Shown piece by piece: positions 37,288 through 45,794 of a stretch of 64,000 bases of DNA (positions are counted from its first letter, which is position 1; every line of letters begins with the position of its first letter). Origin of the DNA: an uncultured Collinsella sp. (lineage in GTDB: Bacteria; Actinomycetota; Coriobacteriia; Coriobacteriales; Coriobacteriaceae). The position numbers and the translations under genes were made by a program. The notes under the pieces are model-generated. The model was given only the letters and a program-made list of their open reading frames with translations, did not search any database and had not been told where the DNA came from. The stretch is taken from assembly GCA_902488525.1 (NCBI GenBank), contig CABTWP010000001.1, positions 39,934 through 103,933 on the forward strand, given 5' to 3'.

Positions 37288-37920
37288 CCCGTCCTCCTAA
37301 TCCTAGAATCTCGTCGATTTCCGCCCTGTTCGCGAGGGCGTTGCGCTGGTGCCTCTTGAGCTCTGCGAGCTGCCCGGGCGTCTTGAGCGGCTGCGGCTCC
37401 TGCGGCGGCCGGTGCTTCTTGTCGCTCAGCCCCCACGCGAGGCTCCTGAGCTGGTGCTCGATGCGCCAGAGCATGTACGTCTCCTCGCTCCACTTGAGCT
37501 CCGGGTACATGCGGCGCGCGCACCTCGACTCCTTCGGCAACTGCTCCCACAGGAGGGCGGCGCGCCGGAGGTCGTTCGGTCCGCCCTCGAGCGGGAGGTC
37601 GATGCCGTAGTACTGGCGGAAGTCCGCTACGACTTCTGAGCGGTGCCCTTCGAGCTCGAGGACGAATCCTGGGAGTTTTTTGCCTTCGCCGCCTCGAATG
37701 CGGCCTGCATGAGCACGCCCGTGGACTCGACGGAGCCGCCGAGGCGCTCCATGTACTCCTCGTCGCGGCCCGCGAAGACGCGCTCGAAGGCCTCGAACAT
37801 CCCGGCGGGCTCGGTCTCGCTCTTGGCGAACTGCTTGTTCGTCTTGTAGCTGAGCAGCTCGTCGAGGTCGGCGGTGAACTCGCCGTCGATGCCGGGGATG
37901 GTGAATGCGAGCTCGGTCAT
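37277..37920 (-). CDS. Tail assembly chaperone GT, -1 frameshift product
   Basis: Reading begins as protein G at 37920, slips -1 at AAAAAAC (37675-37681) and continues to 37277 to give about 214 residues. The T part (residues 83-214) is helical and contains KWSEETYMLWRIEHQLRSLAW. In lambda-like phages GT and G coat the tape measure and recruit tube subunits. No independent start is seen for T. It overlaps the tape measure start by 11 bases. Confidence 0.82.
37627..37920 (-). CDS. Tail assembly chaperone G
   Basis: A 97-residue acidic protein made when no frameshift occurs. The fold is short helical with an LSYKTNKQF segment. The last 16 residues (NSQDSSSSSKGTAQKS) are peculiar to the unshifted form. 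ATG overlaps the major tail stop (TAATG). Confidence 0.85.
   Translation of the reverse strand: MTELAFTIPGIDGEFTADLDELLSYKTNKQFAKSETEPAGMFEAFERVFAGRDEEYMERLGGSVESTGVLMQAAFEAAKAKNSQDSSSSSKGTAQKS
37675..37681 (-). other. Slippery heptamer for -1 frameshifting
   Basis: A AAA AAC in the exact X XXY YYZ register of the G frame (codons GCA AAA AAC). It is 51 bases before the G stop codon. The following GC-rich stretch could form a stimulatory structure. Confidence 0.85.
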
Positions 37921-38522
37921 TACTTGCCCTCCGCGGTCTCAGCGGCCTTGGCGGTCGCGGTCTCGGTGGACTGGATGTAGTCGTAGCAGGTGTTGCCGGC
38001 ATCGTCGGTGAGGTACTTGACCGTGAGGGCGCGCGCGGCGAGCTCGCCCACGGCGATGGTGAGGTCGTCCAGCTCGGAGGACTGGGCGAGCGGCACGACC
38101 TTGCGCCAGCGGCGGCCGTCCTTGAGCACGAGCTCTAGCACGGCGGGCCACGTCTCGGTGGAGTCGCCGTTGTGCTTGACGGTGATCATGCCGGCCTCGT
38201 CCTTGACGTTGCCGGAGCCGTACATGACCTTGAGGGTCGCGGCCTTGATCTCGGCGAGCGTGAGCTGCGCGCTCTCGACGCGAGAGGTCTGCGGCGACGC
38301 CATGAGGTCGCCGTTCATGTCCTTGATGTCCTCGGAGTCGGTGTCGAGCGTCTCGACGTAGCCGTCCTCGCTGATGTAGCCGAGGCACTTCCACGCCTCG
38401 GGCAGCGCGGTCGTGTAGTCGGTCGGCAGCGCCGTTCCGACGGGAGCGGTGAAGATGTAGCCGCCCTTGACTCCCTTGGCGCTGGAGACGTTGGCGACGT
38501 TGTTTTTGTTGCTTTCTGCCAT
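37920..38522 (-). CDS. Major tail protein
   Basis: A 200-residue tube protein. Segments KGGYIFTAPVGTALPTDY, CLGYISEDGYVETLD and MTVKHNGDSTETWPAVLELVLKDG-type strands are characteristic of phi13/TP901-type tube proteins (the last quoted as position 105-128 only by features). It precedes the chaperones in the usual order. Stacked hexamers of this protein make the tail tube. Confidence 0.88.
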   Translation of the reverse strand: MAESNKNNVANVSSAKGVKGGYIFTAPVGTALPTDYTTALPEAWKCLGYISEDGYVETLDTDSEDIKDMNGDLMASPQTSRVESAQLTLAEIKAATLKVMYGSGNVKDEAGMITVKHNGDSTETWPAVLELVLKDGRRWRKVVPLAQSSELDDLTIAVGELAARALTVKYLTDDAGNTCYDYIQSTETATAKAAETAEGK

Positions 38523-38531
38523 GATTGCTCC

Positions 38532-38873
38532 TTATTCGCAGATGGTCAGGTTGATGTTCGTCTGGTATCTGGGAGTTCCCGTGTCGGGGTCGTCCCATCG
38601 GTAGGTGCCGTCGGGCACGGCGGAGAACACGTTCGGCTCGTCCTCGATGGCGGAGCACGCCCGCTCGACGGCCTCGGCGATCTCGCGTGCGCGCCTGCGG
38701 GTCTTCGCCCACGACGTGGCGAGCACGCGCGGCGACTGGATGAACCGCGTCGCGCTCGTGGCTGCGAGGGTGACCTGGACGAACTCATCGGGTCTCTCGC
38801 GCGGAACGTCCGGCACGCACTTGATGCCGGTCGCGTGCATAAGGCGCTGGGCCACTACCCTCTCGATGTCCAT
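38532..38873 (-). CDS. Tail terminator / tail completion protein
   Basis: A 113-residue protein with the typical alternation (MDIERVVAQRLMHATG, VQVTLAATSATRF, YRWDDPDTGTPRYQ). It lies just before the major tail gene, the place of the gpU-like protein that caps the tube and joins it to the head. Family recognised mainly by position. Confidence 0.7.
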   Translation of the reverse strand: MDIERVVAQRLMHATGIKCVPDVPRERPDEFVQVTLAATSATRFIQSPRVLATSWAKTRRRAREIAEAVERACSAIEDEPNVFSAVPDGTYRWDDPDTGTPRYQTNINLTICE

Positions 38874-39163
38874 CAGTCACCCCCGAAGACGGATTGCAGG
38901 CGGTTGTGCTTGCGCTCGCTCACGTTGGCGTGCTTGCTATCCGTGTAGACGACGCGGCCCCTCGCAAGCGAACCGCCTGCGACCGCGGTGCTGTAGCCGT
39001 TCTCGCCGTACTTCGGCGTGAACGTGGAGTTGCATGCGGCCGCGGCGGCGTTGGCCTTCTCGGTGAGCATGGCCTGCACGCCCCCGCCGTTCATGACCTC
39101 GGCGTATCCGCCGCGGTTCCAGCCCTTCCACTTGATCTTGACCTCGCACTTCGCCTTAGCCAT
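38873..39163 (-). CDS. HK97 gp10-like neck / head-tail joining protein
   Basis: A 96-residue protein: KWKGWNRGGYAEVMNG, then LTEKANAAAAACNSTF, as in HK97 gp10-type proteins. It overlaps both neighbours by a few bases. Probably a minor neck protein. Confidence 0.65.
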   Translation of the reverse strand: MAKAKCEVKIKWKGWNRGGYAEVMNGGGVQAMLTEKANAAAAACNSTFTPKYGENGYSTAVAGGSLARGRVVYTDSKHANVSERKHNRLQSVFGGD

Positions 39164-39497
39164 CGGTTCGGGTCACCTCGCAGGTGAGGTCCCAGGGGCC
39201 GGGCGTGTTGGCCGCGGTGTATCGCTTGGGGTCGCCGACCACCTTGTAGTCGGTGCCGCGCACCGTGACCGTCGCGTCCTTGAGGTCAACGTCCGCGCCC
39301 TTCGGGAAGCAGAGCGTGTAGGCGACCGTCACGCCATTGGGGCGCGTCGAGTCGAGGTCGGCGGTCGCGCCGGGGCAGACCACGACGTTTTCGACCGCCG
39401 TCTCGGTCACCGTCTCGCCGGTCGGCTCTCCCAGCTCGTCGAACGACTGGGCCGCACTGCGCACGGTCACGGTCTCGCCGGAGATGAGGCACGTCAT
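39156..39497 (-). CDS. Head-closure (stopper) protein
   Basis: ATG 39497 gives 113 residues. A beta-rich small barrel protein (TVRSAAQSFDELGEPTGE, VTVRGTDYKVVGDPKRY) fits the SPP1 gp16-like stopper family. It overlaps the adaptor gene by four bases (ATGA). Confidence 0.7.
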   Translation of the reverse strand: MTCLISGETVTVRSAAQSFDELGEPTGETVTETAVENVVVCPGATADLDSTRPNGVTVAYTLCFPKGADVDLKDATVTVRGTDYKVVGDPKRYTAANTPGPWDLTCEVTRTDG

Positions 39498-39889
39498 TCG
39501 GCCACCCCTCCCCTCTCCAGAGGCGTGAGCGCCCCGAGCGCCTGACCGGTGAGGCCGAGACGCCTGAGGTCGCTCTTCCCGAGGTACATCTCGCCGAGCG
39601 CCGAGCCGTAGGTCACCGATGCCGTGTATCCGCCCGCCCCCTGGCTGTACTGGGTGGCCCCTGCCATGGCGGCGGGGGCGGAGAGCACGCGGTTGACGAG
39701 CAGGCAGCACACGGCGGGCGCGGCGCGGTCGAACGCCGGGCACGCCCCCTCGGTGTACTCGCCGATTCGGTCCTCGAATGCCGCGAGCATCAGGTCCGAT
39801 GCGTCCTGCAGCAGCACCCCGGTGCGGGCCTCGTCCGCGGGCTCGCCGTAGCGGGCCTTGTAGTCGTCCACGCTGGCGAGCGCGGCCAT
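39494..39889 (-). CDS. Head-tail connector (adaptor) protein
   Basis: A 131-residue helical protein (SVDDYKARYGEPADE, LQDASDLMLAAFED, YTASVTYGSALGEMYL) like the Gp19/Gp15/Gp42 family. It would form the ring beneath the portal. Confidence 0.75.
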   Translation of the reverse strand: MAALASVDDYKARYGEPADEARTGVLLQDASDLMLAAFEDRIGEYTEGACPAFDRAAPAVCCLLVNRVLSAPAAMAGATQYSQGAGGYTASVTYGSALGEMYLGKSDLRRLGLTGQALGALTPLERGGVAE

Positions 39890-39891
39890 GG

Positions 39892-40089
39892 CTACTCGGC
39901 CTCCATGATCCCGGCGTCGACGAGGGCCTGAACGACCTTCGCGACGGTCGGGCTGGCGCCGGGGTTGGCGACCTTCTTGGGCAGCGCGAGCGGCTTGCCG
40001 TCGGGCGAGACGAGCGCAACGTGCTGCGGGAGGATGCTGGACGCCTTGCCAACGTCCTCCACGATGAACTTCTGGACTAGATGAGCCAT
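39892..40089 (-). CDS. Small head-associated protein
   Basis: ATG 40089 gives 65 residues: MAHLVQKFIVEDVGKASSI, then LPKKVANPGASPTVAKVV. A short protein between the capsid and adaptor genes, perhaps a decoration or Rho-like DUF-type head protein. No family was recognised. Confidence 0.6.
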   Translation of the reverse strand: MAHLVQKFIVEDVGKASSILPQHVALVSPDGKPLALPKKVANPGASPTVAKVVQALVDAGIMEAE

Positions 40090-40100
40090 CTCGGTACCCC

Positions 40101-40988
40101 CTAGGCGCTCTTGAGGACGGCGAAGGCCTTCGGGTCGAGTACCGCGTATGCGAGGACGGCCTCGGTGCGGTAGGCGATCTGGTTGTAGCCCTTCAGGTCC
40201 TGACCGGTGTTGTCGGGGTCGCCGTACTCGATGACCTCGGCGGTGATGTCGCGGACCATGCCCCACTTGATGGCGGAGAAGTCGCCCATGATCGCGGAGA
40301 CCTTGGTCGGGGTCTTGGCGAGACGGCCGTTCACGGTGCCGGACACGGAGGCGGGGATGCCGTCGAGGTTGCCCACGTTGAGGGACAGCGGCACCTCGGG
40401 GTACAGGCGCTGCCCGGTGGCGGGCACGCGCAGCTTACGCAGCTCGGAGGCGAACTGGCGGCTCATGGCGATGCCGTTGATGCCGTAGTCGAGCAGGGCG
40501 TCGGAGAGGGAGTCAATGTCGTCGACCGGGGAGTCGGTCTTGGCGACGCTGTGGACGTCCTTGTCAGCGGTCAGGGCGGTGTAGTCCGTGAGGCCGAGGC
40601 CGGTCTTGGGGTTGATGGCGTGGTAGACGATGTAGTCGAGCGCGCGGCCCGCGGCGGCGGTCTGGTCGGCGATGATGTTGGAGATGATCTCCAGCTGGTT
40701 GTCCTCGTCGGCCCACTTCAGCTCGTCGGAGACGCGCGTGGTCGTGACGATCTTGGCGCGCTTTGCGACCACGGGGTCGGTGGAGATCTCGGAGCCGGAC
40801 TTCTTGCTGCCCTCGGCGACGACCTCGGCCTCTGCGGTCGGGTTGAACACGAGATAGGTCGTGTCGGCGAACTTCTGCGGCGTGCTGGGGCTCAGCGTGG
40901 CGATGGTGGAGGTGTCCTTCACCTTGCCGATGATGGTGGAGACCACGCTGGACGGCAGCTTGATTTTCTGGGTGTCGTTTGCAACCAT
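40101..40988 (-). CDS. Major capsid protein (HK97 fold)
   Basis: A 295-residue coat protein without a long delta domain. The N-terminal arm (LPSSVVSTIIGKVKDTSTIATL) and the spine segment RVSDELKWADEDNQLEI are typical of HK97-fold capsids of siphophages in Gram-positives. A separate scaffold gene upstream is consistent with the missing delta domain. Confidence 0.9.
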   Translation of the reverse strand: MVANDTQKIKLPSSVVSTIIGKVKDTSTIATLSPSTPQKFADTTYLVFNPTAEAEVVAEGSKKSGSEISTDPVVAKRAKIVTTTRVSDELKWADEDNQLEIISNIIADQTAAAGRALDYIVYHAINPKTGLGLTDYTALTADKDVHSVAKTDSPVDDIDSLSDALLDYGINGIAMSRQFASELRKLRVPATGQRLYPEVPLSLNVGNLDGIPASVSGTVNGRLAKTPTKVSAIMGDFSAIKWGMVRDITAEVIEYGDPDNTGQDLKGYNQIAYRTEAVLAYAVLDPKAFAVLKSA

Positions 40989-41013
40989 TTCTGTGCCTTT
41001 CTTCGGGTTTGGC

Positions 41014-41472
41014 TTACTTCAGGAGGCGCTTGGCGAAGTCTCGCAGCGCCTCGTCCCCGCCCTTGCCGCCCTTGTCGAAGCTGCCGGGCTTCTCCACTCG
41101 CGGCGCGGGCTTTGTCTTGAATGCGGCGAGCATCTTGTCGCACCATGCGGCCATGCTCTCCTCGTCCTCGCCGACGATGAGCTCGGCGGGGACTCCCTTC
41201 TCCTGCGCGACCTTGGCGGCGGTCTTGGCTCGCGCCTCGGCCTTCTCCTTGGCGTCGAGTCGCTTCTCGAGCTCCGCGACCTTCTCGTCGGCGGTCTTCT
41301 TCGCCTGGTTGGCCTCGTCGAGTGCGCTTGCCGCGCTCTTGTTGGCCTTGGCCTGCTTCTCCCACTTGCGGGAATGCGCCTTCTCGGCCTCGTAGAGCGC
41401 CTTGTAGTCGGGCTCCTCGCCCCCGGTCGGCTCCGTACCGCCCGTGGGCTCCGTGTTGGTCTCTGCTGCCAT
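41014..41472 (-). CDS. Scaffolding protein (DUF4355-like)
   Basis: A 152-residue, highly charged helical protein (EAEKAHSRKWEKQAKANK, KLDAKEKAEARAKTAA-like stretch) with a short basic C-terminus (DFAKRLLK) that could bind the capsid. Scaffold identity follows from composition and position directly upstream of the capsid gene. Confidence 0.85.
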   Translation of the reverse strand: MAAETNTEPTGGTEPTGGEEPDYKALYEAEKAHSRKWEKQAKANKSAASALDEANQAKKTADEKVAELEKRLDAKEKAEARAKTAAKVAQEKGVPAELIVGEDEESMAAWCDKMLAAFKTKPAPRVEKPGSFDKGGKGGDEALRDFAKRLLK

Positions 41473-41702
41473 GTCGCGTCCTTTCCCGGACCGTGCGGCC
41501 CGTCGGGCCAGCCGTGCGGCCGAGCCCCTTAGATGTGCGTTTCGGGCCGTGCGGCCCTGTCGCGCGGCAGTGTCCTACGGGCGTGAGATTTGGCCTGTTT
41601 GGCGTTTTTCGGCATGAAAAAAGCCGCCCGTGGGCGGCCATGCGGTATGATGGGGTTAGGCGGAAGCTGTTTGACTCACCTATTGAGACATGCAGCTCCC
41701 GC
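41473..41702 (-). other. 230-base non-coding gap with repeats and hairpins
   Basis: The only large gap in the structural module. It contains three copies of CCGTGCGGCC (41490-41499, 41511-41520, 41546-41555), a minus-strand terminator and a plus-strand terminator-like hairpin. No ORF with phage-like codon use is seen. It may regulate the levels of scaffold and capsid or hold a small RNA. Confidence 0.5.
41617..41638 (-). terminator. Intrinsic terminator between MuF-toxin and scaffold genes
   Basis: GCCGCC/GGCGGC stem (41623-41638) followed on the minus strand by TTTTTT. It would separate terminase-portal-MuF transcription from scaffold-capsid transcription, or limit it. Confidence 0.75.
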
Positions 41703-41712
41703 CTATTTTTTT
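41657..41712 (+). terminator. Plus-strand terminator-like hairpin overlapping the MuF stop
   Basis: TAGGCGGAAGCTG (41657-41669) pairs with CAGCTCCCGCCTA (41693-41705), one mismatch, followed by seven T on the plus strand. The T run is the reverse of the last Lys codons. A rightward transcript here would end; none is known. Confidence 0.45.
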
Positions 41713-42974
41713 ATCGTTTGGAGCGACCCGTCGTGCCCCAGCATCCGCACCTCAGAGATTCCGTACCTCTTCATGTACTTGCGTATCCACGCTTCGGCTT
41801 GGCTGTCGGTGACCGACTTGTTCTCGCTGACGTCGAAGACGGAGAACCGCACCCCGCTCTTGTTGGCCACGGACTTCATGTGCGACTTGAACGTGTTCTC
41901 CGATTTCGACGTGTACACGGTCTTGATTTCGATGCCCGTGGACAGGTCGGCGCGGCTTACGGTCGTTTTTCCCTGCGCGTTCTCGCTCTTCAGGTGCACC
42001 TCGTCTTCCCAGAACTCGGTCTTGTAGCCCAGTGCCGCCAGCTTCTCTGCGGTTCTCCTCTCTCCGGGGTCTACCCTCCACCTCTTTACCTTGTCGCGCC
42101 TCACCGCATCGTCCGTGAACGTTATGCCCTTATGCTCGCCGCCCGCGTACCAGGACGGGTCGCGTAGCTCTATCTCGGATGCGACGCGGTTGTTGAGGTA
42201 GGCGGTGTACGCCTTCCCCTCCTTGTTGCCGTGGCGCCTCACGAGCGCTTTGCGTTCGTCCTCCGGCATTGCGTACCAGTCGGAGGCGATGCCGTCGCGG
42301 CCTCCGAGCGCGGCCAGGCAGTCGTTATACCTCTCGTACATCCCGTCAGGGTCGTATCCCTTGACTGTGGTCACCCCGTCGAAGCCGGGAACGATTCGGC
42401 AGTCGCAGTGCGCGTGCGAGTGTTCGGCCGCCTCCTCGGTCTTGGCGTAGAAGCCGAACGACGCGAGCATGAGGCAGAACCCGCACGTCTCGCCACGGGG
42501 AACGCGGGCGTACCACGGCTTTGCCGGGTCTTTGCGCGCGTTGTGGGCGACGCACCTGTTGGCGGCGCGCCTGATCTCCTCGTCGACCCTCGTGACGCAC
42601 CGCGAGACAAAGACCTCGGGGGCGCCCTCGACGACCTTGCCGATGAAATATCTAACCGCGCCGAGCGTGGCGTCCGGGTCTCGCATGGACTCGGCGACCG
42701 CCCGATACTTCCCAGAGAAGCCCTGCGACGCCCTGACCGCGTCGTAGTATTCTGCGGCCCTCGCGGCGGCGCACGTGTCGGCGTAGTACCCGAGCACCGT
42801 CTCGATCGTCTCGTAGGCCCTCTCGCGGAGAGAGGCGACATCGCCGCCACCTCCGCGCTCCCAGCTCGACAGCAGGGACTCGAGCGCCGGCCTCACCTTC
42901 GCCTGGGCGTCTGCCGACAGCGCGTTCACCTCATCGGTCAGCTCGTCCAGCAGGCTAGTCGGCACCGCCGCCAT
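41703..42974 (-). CDS. MuF head morphogenesis protein with C-terminal nuclease-toxin domain
   Basis: ATG 42974 gives 423 residues and overlaps portal by 20 bases. Residues 1-220 are MuF-like, ending with the RVPRGETCGFCLMLASFG and HCDCRIVPGFDG metal-type motifs. After a linker, residues 320-423 look like the CdiA_C-type PD-(D/E)XK toxin: TAEKLAALGYKTEF, then SRADLSTGIEIKTVYTSKS, then a helical end. MuF-toxin fusions are known phage polymorphic toxins, injected with DNA or carried in the head. No immunity gene was recognised beside it. Confidence 0.82.
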   Translation of the reverse strand: MAAVPTSLLDELTDEVNALSADAQAKVRPALESLLSSWERGGGGDVASLRERAYETIETVLGYYADTCAAARAAEYYDAVRASQGFSGKYRAVAESMRDPDATLGAVRYFIGKVVEGAPEVFVSRCVTRVDEEIRRAANRCVAHNARKDPAKPWYARVPRGETCGFCLMLASFGFYAKTEEAAEHSHAHCDCRIVPGFDGVTTVKGYDPDGMYERYNDCLAALGGRDGIASDWYAMPEDERKALVRRHGNKEGKAYTAYLNNRVASEIELRDPSWYAGGEHKGITFTDDAVRRDKVKRWRVDPGERRTAEKLAALGYKTEFWEDEVHLKSENAQGKTTVSRADLSTGIEIKTVYTSKSENTFKSHMKSVANKSGVRFSVFDVSENKSVTDSQAEAWIRKYMKRYGISEVRMLGHDGSLQTIKK

Positions 42975-44373
42975 TCTCGCCCTCCTTCGGCTCGAACAGC
43001 GATGCGATAGCCGCGCCCGCCTGCGCCTTCTTGGCATCCGACTCGATGCGCTGGATCTGCTCGTCCGTGTAGTCGAGCATCTCGTAGGCCACCGTGGAGT
43101 TGGCGAGCTTCGGGAGCGCCTGCACCTGCTTGAGCAGCGCGTCGGACAGGCTCACCGTGGACGGGTACGCCGGGGACAGGAATCGCGGGTTGATCTCATG
43201 CCCCGCGTCGCGCTCGGTGGCGAAATCGGTGCCGTTCGCCACGGCGAGCGCCATGTAGGCCACGTTGCGCAGCGCCGTGCCGTTGTCGCGGTTGAGGTTC
43301 TTGGCGTCGATGACCAAGGGCTCCAGGGACGCGGCGATAGCGTCCGAGGAGGACGGGTTGTCGTTGGACACGCCGAAGAAGCTCACCGGCACGTTGGTCA
43401 CGGCCGACATCTGGCAGGCGAGCTGGCGCAGGTACTCCGTGAGCGGTGCCATCTGGAGCTGCGCGGACTGCCAGACCGTGGGCTTGTCGCCGTCCGGGTC
43501 TTTCGTGATCTCGTTGACCGCGCCCATCGAGGCGTCGTACTTGTTGCCGTCGTTGAGCATCTTCTTGTAGGTGCCCAGTAGCCAAGTCTGCGGCAGGGTC
43601 GCCGCCTCGGCGGCGACCTCCATGCGGGCGCGCTGCCGGATCGCGTCGTCGGTGATGCTCATCACGGAGCGGCTGATGCGCGAGGTGCCGAAGGGGCGCT
43701 CGAGCGTCGCGCCGTGGGCCATCGGCTCCATCAGGCAGCGCCCCATCGAGTGCTCGCGGTACTCGGCGACCCACGAGCCGCCGTCGCGCGTGAGCACCAC
43801 GAGGCTGTCGGCTGTGAGCAGGTGCACCACGGTCGGCACGCGCTCGGCGTCGCCGGGCATCTTCTTGGACTCCGCCACGACGATGCCCGCCCTGATGGCC
43901 TTGCGAGCGTCGTCCCACAGGGCCGCCGCCGCGGTGGCGGGGTATGCCGAGATGACCGGGTAGCCGCCGCCGTCCGTCACGGTCCAGAAGCCGCAGCAGT
44001 GCTTCAGCTCGCCGATGAGGTTCTTGCGGTAGAGGCGCTCCAGCTGGTTCGACTCGCAGATGGCGCGGAGCGTCTTACCCGTCTGCTCGTCCGCGCACGT
44101 GTAGCCGTTGAAGATGGAGCGGTCCGCCAGGGCGTGCACGGCCTTGCGGGGCCAGTCGACGCGCGGGTTGATCTTCTTGGCGAGGCTCGCCGGCATGGCG
44201 ATGCCGAGGTCCTTCACCGACACGTGCCCGAGGTAGTAGTCCTCGCGCTCGAGATTGCTGGCGCGGTGCTCGCGCCAGACGGTCATGAGCTCGCGGACGA
44301 GCGCCGCGTCGCCCGGCTCCAAGCCTGCGGCGGATGCTACCTGCCCCGCCAGTTCCATGTTCACTGCTGCCAT
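42955..44373 (-). CDS. Portal protein
   Basis: ATG 44373, overlapping the terminase stop, gives 472 residues. SPP1/phage_prot_Gp6-type portal: VSVKDLGIAMPASLAKKI near residue 48, RRSIFNGYTC region, and the C-terminal EMLDYTDEQIQRIESDAKK helix. It forms the dodecameric channel for DNA. The order terminase, portal, MuF is classical. Confidence 0.9.
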   Translation of the reverse strand: MAAVNMELAGQVASAAGLEPGDAALVRELMTVWREHRASNLEREDYYLGHVSVKDLGIAMPASLAKKINPRVDWPRKAVHALADRSIFNGYTCADEQTGKTLRAICESNQLERLYRKNLIGELKHCCGFWTVTDGGGYPVISAYPATAAAALWDDARKAIRAGIVVAESKKMPGDAERVPTVVHLLTADSLVVLTRDGGSWVAEYREHSMGRCLMEPMAHGATLERPFGTSRISRSVMSITDDAIRQRARMEVAAEAATLPQTWLLGTYKKMLNDGNKYDASMGAVNEITKDPDGDKPTVWQSAQLQMAPLTEYLRQLACQMSAVTNVPVSFFGVSNDNPSSSDAIAASLEPLVIDAKNLNRDNGTALRNVAYMALAVANGTDFATERDAGHEINPRFLSPAYPSTVSLSDALLKQVQALPKLANSTVAYEMLDYTDEQIQRIESDAKKAQAGAAIASLFEPKEGENGGGAD

Positions 44374-45794
44374 CAGAAGCTGGCCTCCTGTTCCCTTCGC
44401 GGGTCTCGTTTCGTTGTTCTCGCCGCCCAGAGGGCGAGCGATGCGGACTCGATTGGGGCGGCGATGGAGTCTGGACCGTCCGCGAAGCCCCACCCGTCCC
44501 TGCCGATGTCGCGCTTGAGCGACTTGCGCGCCGAGTCGTCGAGCGCAGGCGACTCGATGTGCGAGAGCGTGCCCGAGTCGACCTCGTCCTTGAGCATCGA
44601 CGCCGCAGCCTGCACGATTGCCGGGGTTCCCATCTCGAGTGCGCACTTGCTGAAGCCGCCGTCGAGCATCCGCCGCTTGAGCGCGTCCGCTCCGGACTTG
44701 CCGTCGATACAGACGCACGCGATCTCGTCTCGGTTGCGCAGGAGCATGTCCGAGATCGCGACCGTTCCGCCCGAAGCGCCCATCACGTCGTACAGCTCGA
44801 CGTAGGACGGGCCGTCCCTGTCGGCAAGCGCCCACGAGACGGCGGCACGGGAGCCGTCCGCGGAGAACTTCACGCCGAACGCGAGCTTTCCGCCAGTGGG
44901 CGCCGAGTCGCGCCGGCACCCGTCCCATTTCCCGGAGGATAGGGCGTAGAGGAGCGAGCCTCCCGTCTTCGCCCACCACCCGAGGCGCTCGCGCGCGAAC
45001 ACGTCGGGCTGCATCTGCTCGGACTCGCCCTTGACGGCCTCGTAGTTGAGCACGGTGCCCATGGACGGGTTGAACTCGTACCATCTCGACTCGTCGTGGA
45101 CGTCGCCTATCTCGTCCGCGCCCCACTCGATCCACGCCATCTCGGACTCGCCGTCGTGCACGTCGTCGTGGAGGTCGCGGAACACCGTGCCGACGTTGTC
45201 GGGGCCTGGCGGCGTTCCGAGGTAGATGGTCTGCGGGTTGTGCATCGCGCTCGCCGAGATTGCAGGCAGGGACGCCGCCTGCTGCGTGTCCGTGAGCTCC
45301 TGCGCCTCGTCGTAGATGAGCACGTCGTAGGTCTTGCCTCGCGCCAGCGAGTTGGTGCGGGTGGTGAAGCGAATGAGTCCGCCGTTCTTGAGGCTGATGG
45401 CCTGCTGCCCGTTCGTCTTGCGCACGGCGAGCAGGAGGTCGTGCAGCTCGGTCTCGTCCTCGTCCTCGAATGGCTGGGACAGCTCCTTGAACATCTGGTC
45501 GGAGGTGTCGCCGTGCTGGCAGGTGTACAGGATCTTCTCGCCGTTGAGCGCGCCGTAGAAGCACCTGGCGCGCACGACCCAGCTCTTTCCGTTCTGGCGC
45601 GGGATGGAGATGCCCAGCGTGCGCAGCAGGTACTTGTCGCGCGCGTCGCGGGCCAGCATCGCGTCGAGCAGGTGCGGCTGCCACGGCAGCGGGTCGCCGA
45701 AGTAGGCGGTCGCGAGCTCGCAGGCCATCCCGCCGTCGCCGCTGAGGTCCTCCGGGACGTTGGCCTCGTATGTCGGCGTCTGCCTGGGCTCCAT
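44373..45794 (-). CDS. terL: Terminase large subunit
   Basis: A 473-residue packaging ATPase and nuclease. The Walker A-like motif is ISIPRQNGKS (about residues 61-70) and Walker B DVLIYDEAQEL. The nuclease domain contains VCIDGKSGADALKRR. It cuts concatemers and drives DNA into the head through the portal. It overlaps the small subunit stop by one base. Confidence 0.94.
   Translation of the reverse strand: MEPRQTPTYEANVPEDLSGDGGMACELATAYFGDPLPWQPHLLDAMLARDARDKYLLRTLGISIPRQNGKSWVVRARCFYGALNGEKILYTCQHGDTSDQMFKELSQPFEDEDETELHDLLLAVRKTNGQQAISLKNGGLIRFTTRTNSLARGKTYDVLIYDEAQELTDTQQAASLPAISASAMHNPQTIYLGTPPGPDNVGTVFRDLHDDVHDGESEMAWIEWGADEIGDVHDESRWYEFNPSMGTVLNYEAVKGESEQMQPDVFARERLGWWAKTGGSLLYALSSGKWDGCRRDSAPTGGKLAFGVKFSADGSRAAVSWALADRDGPSYVELYDVMGASGGTVAISDMLLRNRDEIACVCIDGKSGADALKRRMLDGGFSKCALEMGTPAIVQAAASMLKDEVDSGTLSHIESPALDDSARKSLKRDIGRDGWGFADGPDSIAAPIESASLALWAARTTKRDPRREQEASF

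Noticed and set aside
42955..45684. A 909-codon frame covering terminase and portal
   Set aside because: Only the portion from ATG 44373 is portal. The upstream half is the wrong frame of the large terminase gene, rich in Arg and Ala.
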